From contig VDFB02262709.1 of NCBI GenBank assembly GCA_007258455.2, positions 124,001 through 188,000 on the forward strand: 64,000 nt of DNA. Reading direction: 5' to 3'. The notes below the pieces were generated by a model, which had not been told where the DNA came from, did not search any database, and saw only the letters and a program-made list of their open reading frames with translations. Source of the stretch: Sequoia sempervirens (Eukaryota > Streptophyta > Pinopsida > Cupressales > Cupressaceae). Both the position numbers and the translations under genes were made by a program. Below are positions 24,190-35,287 of this stretch, piece by piece. The number at the start of each line of letters is the position of its first letter. Positions within the stretch are counted from its first letter, which is position 1.

Positions 24190-24385
24190 TATTAATGCAT
24201 TTTGCACTACACCATGGGTCCTATCTTTTCCACTAGTCTTCTACACCATAGGACAAATGGGAAAAGGATTCAATGCATCCCATACTACATCATGGATTCG
24301 TCCTCAACCACACAAGGCTAAGTATATAGTCTAACAACTGGGAAGGGGATTCAATGCATCCCATACTACACCATGGGTCCATCCA
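24190..24385. repeat. Three spaced direct repeats 'aatgcat...cactaca.catggr'
   Basis: A segment reading about AATGCATcccaTACTACAcCATGGgTCC appears three times (about 24195, 24271 and 24353) at intervals near 76-82 bp, the last two being most alike and preceded by GGATTC. It suggests an old local duplication of an 80-bp unit. Function is unknown. Confidence 0.55.
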
Positions 24386-26053
24386 CCATCCCAAGGGTTT
24401 CCCCAAGTAGTGAACCTACCAAACCCGATGGATTCCAACTTCAATTGCCTATAGGCCACCAACGACAACTATATCCATGGAAGAAGAAGTAGCTCCTGAC
24501 ATATACCACCTTGTGACCTTAGTGGTATTATTAGGTATCTTCTTCACAATCTCAAGTAACACTAGCCTCGATCACCTCCATTCCCTCAGTGACAGCTAGT
24601 GAACCCCCTCGATACAACAATTAGCCCATGATTACTGTTACTTGCATGGATTGGTCCCTACTTGTGCAACCATTACAGTATCTTAATCATAACTAGAGTA
24701 GCTTGATACCTTCACCTCTGTGAACTAGGTGAATGCTAATTAATCCCTCATGGTAGCCCATGCATTGATCATTGGCATGGTCCAATTACTTCCTATCACT
24801 ACCCAAATATTCCATAGGTTCACTCTTGGATGGGTCATACATAACATGAATCACAATCACATTCAACACATATAAGGGCCTATACATAGAGACCTCTAGA
24901 TATGGAGTTAGTTTTCACAACACATAAAGTCACATGGAACCAACACAAGATGGACTTTACCCATCATATACATATATTCAATTACCAATATAATGTAGTC
25001 AATCTTTTCTTCCATATAAAGACATATTAGGTATTAAATACATAGTATTAGACTTCCCTTACTCATGCATACCCATTTGGTACCCATTTAGCCTCAAACC
25101 AAAGCCTACTAAAGAGAGAAGGTCAACCAATCAGGAACAACCCCAACCCTTGGAGTTATTCCCCCCAAACCCTCCCCCTACGGACTTGAAGTCACAGGGG
25201 CATCCTTTGCCCAAGGACCGCCTACGTTCCCGCTTCCAAATGGGTCAAAGTCACACGTAGTTCTCCTCACCACGTCTCCCAAAGGATTCCTACCCATCAT
25301 TCCCCATTTAGCAAACCAATACCACAACACTCTCATCGACATATGCAAAATTATTAATTAAATCACACCATAGACATTAATCCTAACTCAATGCAAGCAT
25401 AACACATTAATAATATGACAATTAATATCTTGGATGTTCTAATTTGTTTACCCTATGGTGCAACCCCATACTTTGGTAATACTCTAGTTCATAGCTTAGG
25501 TAATTTATTTATAATAAGTATGACCATGATGGTCAAAAGAAAGCTCTCAAGAGATGTTAGATAACATGATCTCATAGGTTTATCTCTTAACTTAATCTCA
25601 ATGACTTCCTCAAATTAGATGACAATCATCTTCCATTTGGTATGTACTCATATGTTTTTCAATTACCACTCTTGAAACCTTCTCTGAAGTCCTATGATAG
25701 TTCCCATATGGGGATTCTTATACTCGAGATATCAATAGATAGTTGTGGTACCACTAAGTAAAGTCACCCTTTCAATATTAGGCAACCAAGAGCCAAGGCT
25801 CACATTGTTTATATCTAATTCTTGGTTCATTTTATAGGGTCATCTTTAAAATAATAATTTGATCTAGAAAATTTCCACCTTATATCTCTTAAATTTCAAA
25901 CATAAAGTCATTCAAATAGTTAACCCAAGTGATTATAGTTTTTTTTCCCAAGGTAAGGTTGATTTCTTAACAAGAAATTCTCTTTGTTTGTAGAAATCAT
26001 ACTATCACTAGACCGAGACACTATGCCATAGTGGATACATAAACATGAAGTTA
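24386..26053. other. No gene recognised left of element 3
   Basis: Mixed-composition sequence with a C-rich patch (about 25130-25310). It reads like repeat-derived DNA, but I cannot pair its ends with anything in the window. No coding frame of note. Confidence 0.35.
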
Positions 26054-26058
26054 CATTA

Positions 26059-27176
26059 TGATTCAAGGAAGGGTGATATAAATCTCACACAAACTAATTC
26101 CAAAAGGTTTTCAAGGTCACAATCACTTTCTAGGGTATCTTCCTTTGATAACCCACCTATTGCCTTATAGACAAGGAGACACACTTATTCAACTATATCT
26201 CCGTCTGATGATATTTTCACCACTTGATGAACACACTTTTAGGAACCCAATATGATATTATACAACATATCAAACCCTTTCTTAGGGTTGTTTTGGACCA
26301 ACACACCAAAATATGAACTGCAACACTGCTTTGAGGCCCAATTAGGCCTATTTTCTAAAGGAGATCTATGTTTTTCTTCTCCAACAACCTAAAAACCTTC
26401 ATTCACACTTCCAACCAGTCACCAAACTGACATTTCCAACATTACTTTTGACATTTCTCTTCAATTTTGTGTTGTCCTACACAAAAACCAGTGAATTCAT
26501 TCTTGGCACTCAAACTTGCCAAGCTTAAGAACATGCAAATTCATCTTCCACAACATCACCCTACCTCACTACCACAAAAATCCTAAAGCTAACTCCTACT
26601 AGGCCCATTCCACCAATCTGCAAAGTTACAGTATGGTGGAATGGCCTTAAAACTCCATTCTTCTTGTCAAACCCTAGAAAACCCTAACAACCAACCAAGC
26701 TACAAAAAAAATTGCCTTTCTCCTCTAAATCTTAATGAAAACCTTCCTAAATAGATTCAAAAGAAAATGTGAATGATTATCCACCAAATTATATGAGTCT
26801 CACATTATTATAGGCTATACGAGATCATACAGATACAAAATTCACAAAAAAACATAGTAAAAAGCTTAAAAACTAGAGTAATCTTGTATTATGTCACCAA
26901 AAATTCTTCAATCCAACCTGTATCAAATGTTTGAGAGGATTTTTAAACATGTTTAGACACCTTTCCAATGGCCACCAATAGAATTTCAAAATACTAATCA
27001 TTTAACTTCTAACTACCATCCTAATTACCCACCAAACTCCTAAAACCACCTAATGACCCAAATTACATCATATTGTGGTCACATTGACCTTATTAAATCA
27101 TGAAATGACTCAAATCTAACCTAGACTCCACATAGATGCATTGACAAGCCAAAATTGTAGAGGTGCTCCTACACCA
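26059..27176 (-). repeat. 3' LTR of element 3
   Basis: 1118 bp, TGATTCAAGG...CACCA on the plus strand, colinear with 31876-33049. It lacks about 57 bp present in the partner (about 32845-32900), probably a deletion here, since that segment is not flanked by duplications in the partner. No convincing polypurine tract adjoins its inner edge; the tract appears to have decayed. Confidence 0.92.
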
Positions 27177-27209
27177 TTCAGCCAAGGAGGAAAATTTTCA
27201 TCCTTCGGA

Positions 27210-27401
27210 TGAAATGAAATCTTTGAAAGAAGCACCATGCTACTTAATGTCTTCTTCATTCATCCATTGGGCATCTTCAATGGGAAAACCTTGCCATTTG
27301 ACCAAATACTCATTGTAGACCTTCCTCCTTGTTCTTCTAACCTTCCTTGTATCAATAATGCTTTCAAGCTTCATTGGATGGCTAGGAGGTAATTCCTTCA
27401 C
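27210..27401 (-). pseudogene. Chromodomain at the C-terminus of element 3 integrase
   Basis: Continuing in the integrase frame after one stop (27402), the minus strand encodes ESIIDTRKVRRTRRKVYNEY, then LVKWQGFPIEDAQWMNEEDI and a further stop. The YLVKW-x-GFP-x-EDAQW pattern is a canonical chromodomain with its aromatic residues present. Chromodomains of chromoviruses are thought to bind histone marks and bias insertion into heterochromatin. Its good state contrasts with the damaged catalytic region. Confidence 0.85.
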
Positions 27402-28740
27402 TCATTCTTCATCTTCAGCATCAGTAGTACCTGCAACATCATCACCTACATTCACATCACCCTTGAATGGATACAAGTCAGCTACATTAAAAATAGGAGA
27501 TATGTCAACTCTATGTGGCAATTCAATCTCATAGGCATTTTGGCAAAAATTTTGCACTATTCTACAAGGACCTATCTTCTTCATCATTAACTTTGTGTAT
27601 TTTCCCTCTAGAAGTCTCTCTTTTTTTAGATGAGCAAGGACTAGATCCCCAACTTTGTATTGCACATCCTTCCTTTTCAAATCTGCTTTTTCTTTATATT
27701 TTTCCACACTCTTCTTCAAGTTTTCTTTCACCTGATCATGGATGGACATATTTCATTGCAATTGCAAAGTCTTCACCTAATACACTCTTCTTTTCCATGT
27801 CCCTCGGATCTCTAAGCTCATAGATACCTCTAGGATTCATCCCATAGACCACTTCAAAATGGCTCTTCCCTTTGCTTTTGTTTACTGAGTCATTGTAGGC
27901 ATACTCTGTTTGAGGAAGAACAACATCCCATGATTCTCCATGCTCCTTGGTCAGACATCCTTGGTCAGGCATCTTAACAAGTTACCAAGAGATTTATTGA
28001 CAACCTTTGTTTGGCCATCCATTTGTGGATGGTATGCTGAGCAGAATTGTAACTTTGTACCCAACATTTTCCACAAGGTCCTCCAAAAATGACCTATAAA
28101 CTTTGAGTTTCTGTCAGAAACAATGGTTAGGGGTAGTCCATGAATCTTAACAACTTCTTTGAAAAACAACCCAACAATATGTGTTGCATCATTGGTGCTT
28201 CTACATGCAATAAAATGTGCCATTTCAGTGTTGAATCTATCTACCACTACAAAAACACTATCATTCCTCCTTTGATTCTTAGGCAATCCTAAAACAAAGT
28301 CCATACTAATAGACTCCCATGGATGGTTAGGGACTGGTAAAGGTTGACACATACCATCATTTGAACTAGTTCTCTTTGCCCTTTCGTAGATTCCACAACC
28401 TTCAACAAACATTTTCATATCAACATCCATCTTAGGCCAATAATAGAACCTTTTGATCTGCTCCAATGTCTTATCAATTCCAAAGTGTCCACTCAAACTC
28501 CCACTATGTTTCTCCTTCACCAAATTGGCTCTCATGGAGCACTTAGGTACACACAATTTGGCTCCCTTGAACAACAACCCATTTTGCAAAACATAATCTT
28601 CATAATCACTATGAAAATTTCCTTGAAATTGATTACAAACTAAAAAAAATTCCTTGAAATCATCATCATGTGCATACATACCTTTGAGGGAATCAATAAC
28701 GATGCTTTGAAGCTGCAGCTCCTACACCAACATTGTTCTT
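27402..28740 (-). pseudogene. Integrase of element 3, catalytic Glu and one zinc-finger Cys replaced
   Basis: Frames 27951-28679, 27736-27972 and 27402-27749 together cover integrase. The zinc finger keeps both His (KHSGS, GHFGI), but the CxxC pair reads CGIY, losing a Cys. The core has Asp in SISMDFVLGL and Asp in TIVSDRNSKF, but the third catalytic residue is changed: YHPQMDGQTKVVN has Lys where Glu is usual. The C-terminal KVGDLVLAHL and GPCRIVQNFCQNAYEIELP blocks are well preserved. It is not functional. Confidence 0.9.
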
Positions 28741-29129
28741 CTACTAAGAGCATCAACAACTTTGTTTGCTTGACCCTTTTTGTGCTTAATAGAGAAGGTA
28801 TAGGCCTACAAGTACTCCATCCATTTCATATGCCTACAACTTAACTTGTCTTGGCTATTCAAATAACTCAATGCATGGTTGTCAGTGAACAACACAAACT
28901 CCTTTGCTAATAAGTAATGTCTCCATTTTTTGAGAGAATAAACCATAACATAGAGTACAAGGTCATAAGGAGAGTACCTTCTCTTGGCATCATTTATTTT
29001 TTCACTTAAAAAGGTCACTAGTTTTCCATCCTGACTCAAAATTGCACCTATGGAAAATCCACTTGCATCACATTCCACTATAAAAACCTTGTCAAAATCA
29101 AGAAGAGTGAGAATTGGCATTTGTGCCAC
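28741..29129 (-). pseudogene. RNase H domain of element 3
   Basis: Begins QMPILTLLDFDKVFIVECDA, followed by GAILSQDGK, the RYSPYDLVLYVMVYSLKKWRHYL block (the usual Glu is replaced by Asp), FVLFTDNHALSYL and, after the open frame, a GQANKVVDALSR end. Three of the four acidic positions are as expected. The order after RT and before integrase is normal. Confidence 0.87.
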
Positions 29130-29181
29130 TCTTGATTTCAGATATTAAAAGCTTCTATTAGCATCTGCAGTCCAACAAAAA

Positions 29182-29940
29182 TTATTCCTTTTTCACTCCT
29201 TTGATGGTATCAATCATTGGTGCAACTATATGGCTAAAATTCTTGATAAAATTCCTATAGAAGTTGTCTAGTCCATGAAAAATTCTGACTTCTCCCACTT
29301 TGGTAGGTGTACGCCAATTAAGTATTGCCTCAACTTTTGCAAGATCCATTCTCAAAATACCCTCTGATATCACAAAACCAAGATAGATTAACTCCCTTTT
29401 CATAAACTCACATTTTTTGAGGTTGACCATAAGTTTCTCTTCATTGAGCTTATTCAAGAATTTATCAAGATGATCCAAGTGGTCTTCTTTTGTTTTGTTG
29501 TACACAAGTATATCATCTATATAAACTACCACTCTACCTATGAAGCTCTTCAACACCTCATTCATTAGTCTCATGAAGGTACTAGGAGTGTTTGATAGTC
29601 CAAATGGCATCACAAGCCATTCATACAAGCCTTTATTAGTTTTAAAAGTTATCTTCCACTCATCACCTTACCTAATTCTTATCTAATGTTAACCACTCTT
29701 TAAATCTATCTTAGAAAAGTATCTAGCACTAGCTAAGGTATCCATTAAGTCCTCCATTCTAGGGATAGGAAATATGTACCTTATCGTAATTTTTTTTTTG
29801 GCTCTTGAATCAGTGCATAATCTCCAATCTCCATCCTTCTTTGGAGCCAATAATATTGGTACAACACAAGGACTTAGGCTTTCTCTGATCAAGCCTTTGT
29901 CTAGTAGCTCTTGAACTTTCTTTTTGATCTCTTCATTCTG
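29182..29940 (-). pseudogene. Reverse transcriptase of element 3
   Basis: Split into 29689-29892 (SPCVVPILLAPKKDGDWRLC, PIPRMEDLMDTLASARYFSK, IDLKSG) and 29182-29628 ([49 protein letters not shown]). The catalytic YIDD is present. The 60-bp join after LKSG contains several stops where the YHQIRI block should be. It ends with the IDTIKG linker toward RNase H. Confidence 0.92.
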
Positions 29941-30053
29941 TTAAGGGGTCATCTTATATGATTCCTTATTAGGCAGGCTTGCACCTGATATCAAATCAAT
30001 ATGGTGACTGACCTCTCTAATTGGTGGTAATGCATTAGGAATCTCCTTTGTCC

Positions 30054-30600
30054 CTATATGCTCATACTTTTCAAGCAAAGTCTACACTTCACAAGGAACT
30101 TCAATTTGATATGTTGCTCCATCAAAATGGTTTTCCTTACAATGGAAAAGCCAACCTCTTCTTTCTCCAAGTCCTTCAAGAACACCTTCTCCTTCACAAT
30201 CATCACACTAGGACCTTCATGAACTATCCTATCATCTTCTTGCATGGGATCTAAGGTGATTGACACACCATCCTTCACAATTTTATATTCATTCTTGTAA
30301 CCATCATGTTGAGCTTTTTGGCCATATTCCCAAGGCCTACCAAGAAGTATGTGGCACACTCCATGGGCACAACATCACAAAGAATTTTGTCTTGATAATG
30401 TCCAATGGAGAACTCTACCCAAGCATGCTCATTCACAAGCTCTTGCTGCCCCTTTTTGAGCCATGAAATCTTGTATGGATTAGGATGAGGTAACCTTTTC
30501 ATCTTGAGTTTCTCTACCATCTCCAAAGATACAATATTATCTATTGAACCAGAATCAATGATGACTTTGCATACCTTCCCTTGGGACTTACATGTTATCT
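30054..30600 (-). pseudogene. Protease and linker of element 3
   Basis: The active site is readable as VIIDSGSIDNIVS at about 30540-30585 with the catalytic Asp kept. It is followed by LEMVEKLKMKRLPHPNPYKI and, after a frameshift, CHILLGRPWEYGQKAQHDGY (about 30300-30360). LLGRPW..(D/G)..HDG is a hallmark of the protease C-terminus in the CRM/Galadriel group. The Asp/Glu/Lys-rich linker before RT follows (30054-30250). Confidence 0.82.
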
Positions 30601-30778
30601 AGAACAAAGCTTTCCTTTGAGGGGGTTCCTTGGTGGTTGGCACTTTAATTAGTGTTCTCCTAATCATCAAAGCCTCTCCTACTTCTATTGTGGGACAGAG
30701 AGATGGTGAGTTCACACTTTCTTCATCCTCTTCATGAACGAGTTGAGTTCTTCTTTCTCCACCTTGAGAAGTTGTACC

Positions 30779-31791
30779 TTGTTTGTCTGGGCACTTCCAA
30801 GCAGGATGTCCATACTAATTTCAGTTATAACACCTTCCATAGAAGGCATTAAAACCCCTTCCTTGTCCACTATATCTACCCCTAACTCCTGATCTTCTAC
30901 CTCTGAAATTTCCTATTGTTTCTCTACTAGATTCTTGGCTTGTGCTTTGTTCACTTGGTCCTCTTTGAGAACCTCTTCCACTAGGGTTACCTCTACCCCT
31001 GAAACTCTTTCCTCTACCCTTAGATTGCTTCTCCAACCTTCTCTTGATCTTCTCTTTAGCCTTTCTATCCATTTGAAAGAACTCCTCTACTGTCCTAGGA
31101 GTGGTTAGGTTGAGTTCATCTTGGATTGCTGCTCTCAATCCATTCAAGTATCTAGCCACCTTTTCTTTCTCATTTTCTTTCTCATACTAAGATTGTGAAA
31201 TTATTCATTATAAGCAGCCACATCCAACTCCTTTTGTTTGAGATTTTGCAATCTTCTAAACACTTTTATTTCATAATCAACAAGAAGGAATTGACCCTTT
31301 ACCTTTGCCACCATTTTGTCCCAACAATTGATCTTGGACTTTCCTTTCTTTGACCTCTCCTCCTGGATGTATCTCCACCAAGTTAGTACTGGTCCCTTCA
31401 ATTTTGTTTTTGAAAATTTGACCTTCTTGTCTCTTGGCATCTCTTTGTAATCAAAGTATTTGTTAAGAGCATCAATCCACTCAATAACCTCTTCTCCATC
31501 AATCTTTCTACTGTACATTGGAAACTCTATCTTTACCTCTCTAGCCTCACCCCTGGCAGCCTTGAGCACTTGAAGAAACTTTATCTCTTTAGGATCCAAC
31601 TCTCCTTGTTGTCCTATAGGAGGATTCTCTCCTTGTTCGTCCTCTTCTTCTTCAGGGTCACTATCTTGTGCCATCCCCTTACCTCTTCTCTCTTTTGTCT
31701 CTAGTGCTTCCATTCTTGCCAACATGGCTTCTTGGATCTCTCTTAGGGCTCTAATATCCATAGAAACCATTGATCCACCTTTAGGAGGCAT
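30779..31791 (-). pseudogene. Gag of element 3
   Basis: Open part 31201-31791 begins MPPKGGSMVSMDIRALREIQ, then an acidic stretch and the capsid core (KIEFPMYSRKIDGEEVIEWI, LKGPVLTWWRYIQEER, WDKMVAKVKGQFLLVDYEIK). After a stop and frameshift, 30821-31159 continues with the LNGLRAAIQDEL block and an Arg/Gly/Ser-rich tail (GRGKSFRGRGNPSGRGSQRG). A CCHC knuckle follows across a stop (CYN*N..GHPAWKCP), one Cys position being the stop. It lies directly after the 5' LTR. Confidence 0.88.
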
Positions 31792-31861
31792 ATTGAATGC
31801 TCTACCTTCAATCTTCTTTCTTGAATCTCAAAACACTTTCTCTAATAGATCTTGAGCCTAA

Positions 31862-31873
31862 GCTCTGATACCA
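31862..31873 (-). other. Primer-binding site of element 3 (initiator tRNA-Met)
   Basis: TGGTATCAGAGC on the minus strand, 2 nt inside the 5' LTR end. It is the same primer class as elements 1 and 2, despite the different clade. Confidence 0.9.
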
Positions 31874-31875
31874 CC

Positions 31876-33049
31876 TGATGCATGGAAAGGTGATATAAGG
31901 CTCACACAAACTAATTCCAAAAGATTTGCAAGGTCACAATCACCTTCTAGGGTATCTTCCTTTGATAACCCACCTATTGCCTTGTAGCCAAGGAGACACA
32001 CTTATTCAACTATATCTCCCTCTTATGATCTTTTCACCACTTCATGAACACACTTTCAGGAACCCAATATGTTGTTATACAACATATCAAACCCTTGCTT
32101 AGGGTTGTTTTGGACCAACACACCAAAATATGACCTACAATGCTGCTTCTAGGCCCAATTAGGCCTCTTTTCCAAAGGAGGTCTATGTTTTTCTTCTCCA
32201 AAAACCTAAAAACCTTCACTAAAACTTCCAACCAGTCACCAAACTAACATTTCCAACATTACTTTTGACAGTTCTCTTCAATTTTGTGTTGTCTTACACA
32301 AAAACCAATGAATTCATTCTTGGCACTCAAACTTACCAAGCTTAAGCATGCACAAATTCATCTTCCATAGCATCACCCTACCTCAGTACCACAAAAATCC
32401 TAAATTTAACTCCTACTAGGCTCATTCCACCAATCTACAAAGTTACCCTATGGTGGAATGGCCTTAAAACTCCATTCTTCTTGTCAAACCCTAGAAAACC
32501 CTAACAACCAAGCAAGCTACAAATTTTTTTCCTTTTCTCCTCTAAATGTTAATGAAAAAATTCCTAAAAAAATTCAAAAGAATGATTGAATGATTCTCCA
32601 CCAAATTATATGAGTCTCACATTGATTACAGGTTGTACGGGATCGCATAGATACATAATTCACAAGAAAACATAGTAAAAAGCTTAAAAACTAGAGCAAT
32701 CTTGTATTATATCACCAAAAATTCTTCAATCCAACATGTCTTCAATATTTAAGAGGATTTTTAAACATGTTTAGACACCTTTCCAATGGCCACCAATAGA
32801 ATTTCAAAAGATGGTCCATTTAACTTCCAACTACCATCCTAATTAGCATAAAAAATGGATTGAACAACCTTTCAAAAATGTAACATTCATTGACAACTTT
32901 GACACCAAACTCCTAAAACCACCTAATGGTCCAAATTACATAATATTGTGGTCACATTGACCTTATTAAATCATGAAATGACTCACACCTAACCTAGACT
33001 CCACAAAGATGGATTGACAAGCCAAAATTGTAGAGGTGCTCTTGCACCA
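31876..33049 (-). repeat. 5' LTR of element 3
   Basis: 1174 bp starting TGATGCATGG and ending GCACCA on the plus strand, next to the primer-binding site. Substitutions relative to the partner are scattered over the whole length, indicating an old insertion. The 65-codon frame 32034-32231 is not conserved in the partner. Confidence 0.92.
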
Positions 33050-33054
33050 CATTA

Positions 33055-34130
33055 TTGTAATAGAAATCACCATGTCCAAAAGCTATATTCTCTATATTCT
33101 AATGCAAAGTCATGAAAGGTTTTATTTGGCTAACCCTGAAGGATGGACAACACCCCTTAGGCATAACATTTAGAATTGAGATCCCTTATTAATCTAAGTA
33201 AGCATTCCTCTAATGCACTAGAAGGTATCATTTACAATATGGCACCCTTCAATCTCAACCAATTCAACAAGGATGTACAAAGATGAAGGCAATGTCTGAA
33301 GTTTATACCAATGCTATGATCTTAATAATGACATATAAAACTTACACTTTTTTTACTTGATGGTTTGTCAATATTCATGAGATTAAAGTTTGAAACTTGG
33401 TTTAGAGTTCCTTGATGGTACATAATAATTTTATCATTTTTTATATTTATACAGTAATAATAGGGAACCTAAAATAAATAGAAGTAGTAACCTTGAATTA
33501 CCATCATAGTGTGTTATATGTATAATACGATATTCAACTCTCCAATAGATCTTGAAATCAATATTGGCATATTAATGTTTCACTATTTTATGATTATTAT
33601 GACTTTACTTAGAAGCCATCCTAAGAATCTCTACTCATATAACTTACACCCAAATTAGTACCAACACTGCTAGAATTAAATTCATTTAATTGGAGCTAAT
33701 GGTTATGTAAATTTTTAAAGCTACCAATATCATATTGCATCTAATGGGATTCTTTGCCTAATTTTTAGTTTCTCTTTCATGATGTGCAGTCTTAACTAAC
33801 ATTCTCAAGCATCCTCGAGAATTCATCACTATTTTATGTTTCAAATTTACAGAAAGATTGACCTTTCATTTGGTTTTGTTGAGACAAGAATAAGTGTTTA
33901 GTTTCATTTCAAGGAAGCCAAAGTCTAGAAAACCCTTCATAATTTATATATACAAAAATGCTTGGAACCCACCTACTTTAACTTCTGGTTTCACATGGCC
34001 ATTATGAATGAGTTACATACATGTCCTTTAAACATGGTAGTCAATCTATTATATTCGATAAGAGAGTGAAATATGTGTAAGATCATTTACACAATGAGAA
34101 TGAAGTGAAAATGTATAAATAAAATATCTA
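33055..34130. other. No gene recognised right of element 3
   Basis: Unique-looking AT-rich DNA with short frames only. Apart from the element 3 insertion it is contiguous with the sequence left of 26053. Confidence 0.35.
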
Positions 34131-34139
34131 CTTAGCTTT

Positions 34140-35287
34140 GCCTTTGCCGAAGGATTATCCTGCAAATATCACCCCAGTAATTCCCTAAAGTATTTCCAAT
34201 TTCTTCAAATCTACTCTCAAAGCTCTTATTGGAACTCCAACATAGGCAAGGAGGACGTTGTCAAAGCTAGAGAAAATTAGCTCCTCACCAGCCAATTGCA
34301 TTTTCTTGAAGGTTTCTACAACCTTTTTAACAAACCCCTTTCAAGAGTAATTTGCAATCTTTGCATTCCCTCAAATTTTCATAGTTAATTGTTTCATCTG
34401 AGAGACCATGGTATTTCCCCAAGCTATTTCCAATCGCTTTCAAACATTCAATTTCCTGAAACTATAATGGGAGGTAAGGTAAATGAACCCATAAAAATGC
34501 AATTGAAAAGACTCTATGCATGGATCAAATGAAGGGGACCAAGGTTTCATGTACAAAAAATCCCCTTGGAAGAACCAGGGCCCCATTTTTTACACCATTT
34601 CCTTATCATCCATAGATTCGAATTCTAGGATAAAAAACCCTTTCACACATGAGTAAATGTTGATTTTTTCTTCTAGGTATTCCTTCCAGTTATCCAAGAA
34701 TGGAGGTCACATAATTTAGGCCAGACCTTAGTAAATCTACAAATCAGTGTGTGATCTTGTAAGTAGTCTTCTCTATCACAAAAAAGGTTGTCTAAACTGA
34801 TCTTAGGGACATAAGATTGTCGCACGGTAAATGGGGGACACAAGGAGGCCCCGCCGTGGAGCCTAAGAAGCTTAGATTCTTGCTCGTTAGGGGATATGTT
34901 GCTAGATTACACGCCTAGGGAAAACCTCAGCCCATGAGGACCCTTACGCAAAGAGGAAGGGTGGGCAACAAGGGCATCAGCGAAGCTTTTCCACCTACAA
35001 CCTCTGTCATCATGGTGCGAATCTAGTGCACCAGCCATTGCATGCTTAACAAAACAAACACTACCATCTTTAATACTCAACCTTTCAGCCAATGGAGACT
35101 TAGGGTTTCACATAGGAATGTCTTCCCTGCCACACACCAGTTCATGCACAGTCACATCTGGGGAAGAGCTAGAAATGGCTAAAACCTTTGCTAGCATCGC
35201 CTCCCTGAAGGAACCTTTGCCAAGGCCATTCATAGAGTGAGGCTCACCTACAGTCAGAGCAGATGCGAGAGTTTTCATAGCAGACAT
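34140..35287 (-). pseudogene. LINE ORF1-like remnant (DUF4283-type)
   Basis: The minus strand from a Met at 35285-35287 reads MSAMKTLASALTVGEPHSMN, then SLAERLSIKDGSVCFVKHAM-like text and LICRFTKVWPKLCDLHSWIT. It continues with GFFILEFESMDDKEMV, GPWFFQGDFLYMKPWSPSFD and IRALRVDLKKLE-like text. The order 'FVLEFxSxxDKxxV, GPWFFxxxxLxMxPWxPxFDP' is characteristic of DUF4283, the RNA-binding-like ORF1 domain of plant L1-type LINEs. Roughly eight stops interrupt it. No endonuclease or RT follows on the minus strand below 34140, so this is an isolated ORF1 fragment or a derived single-domain gene. Confidence 0.72.

Larger units (their letters stand above)
26059..33049 (-). mobile_element. Element 3: Ty3/gypsy chromovirus (Galadriel/CRM-like), decayed
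   Basis: LTRs at 26059-27176 and 31876-33049 with a perfect 5-bp TSD CATTA (26054-26058 and 33050-33054). On the minus strand: 5' LTR, tRNA-Met primer site, gag, protease, RT, RNase H, integrase, chromodomain, 3' LTR. The protease-to-RT style (IIDSGS active site, LLGRPW..YGQKAQHDG block), the integrase style (PLPVPNHPWESISMDFVLGL) and a good C-terminal chromodomain place it among chromoviruses of the Galadriel/CRM side, unlike element 1. About 7.0 kb, a normal size. Each gene has stops or frameshifts. Confidence 0.93.
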
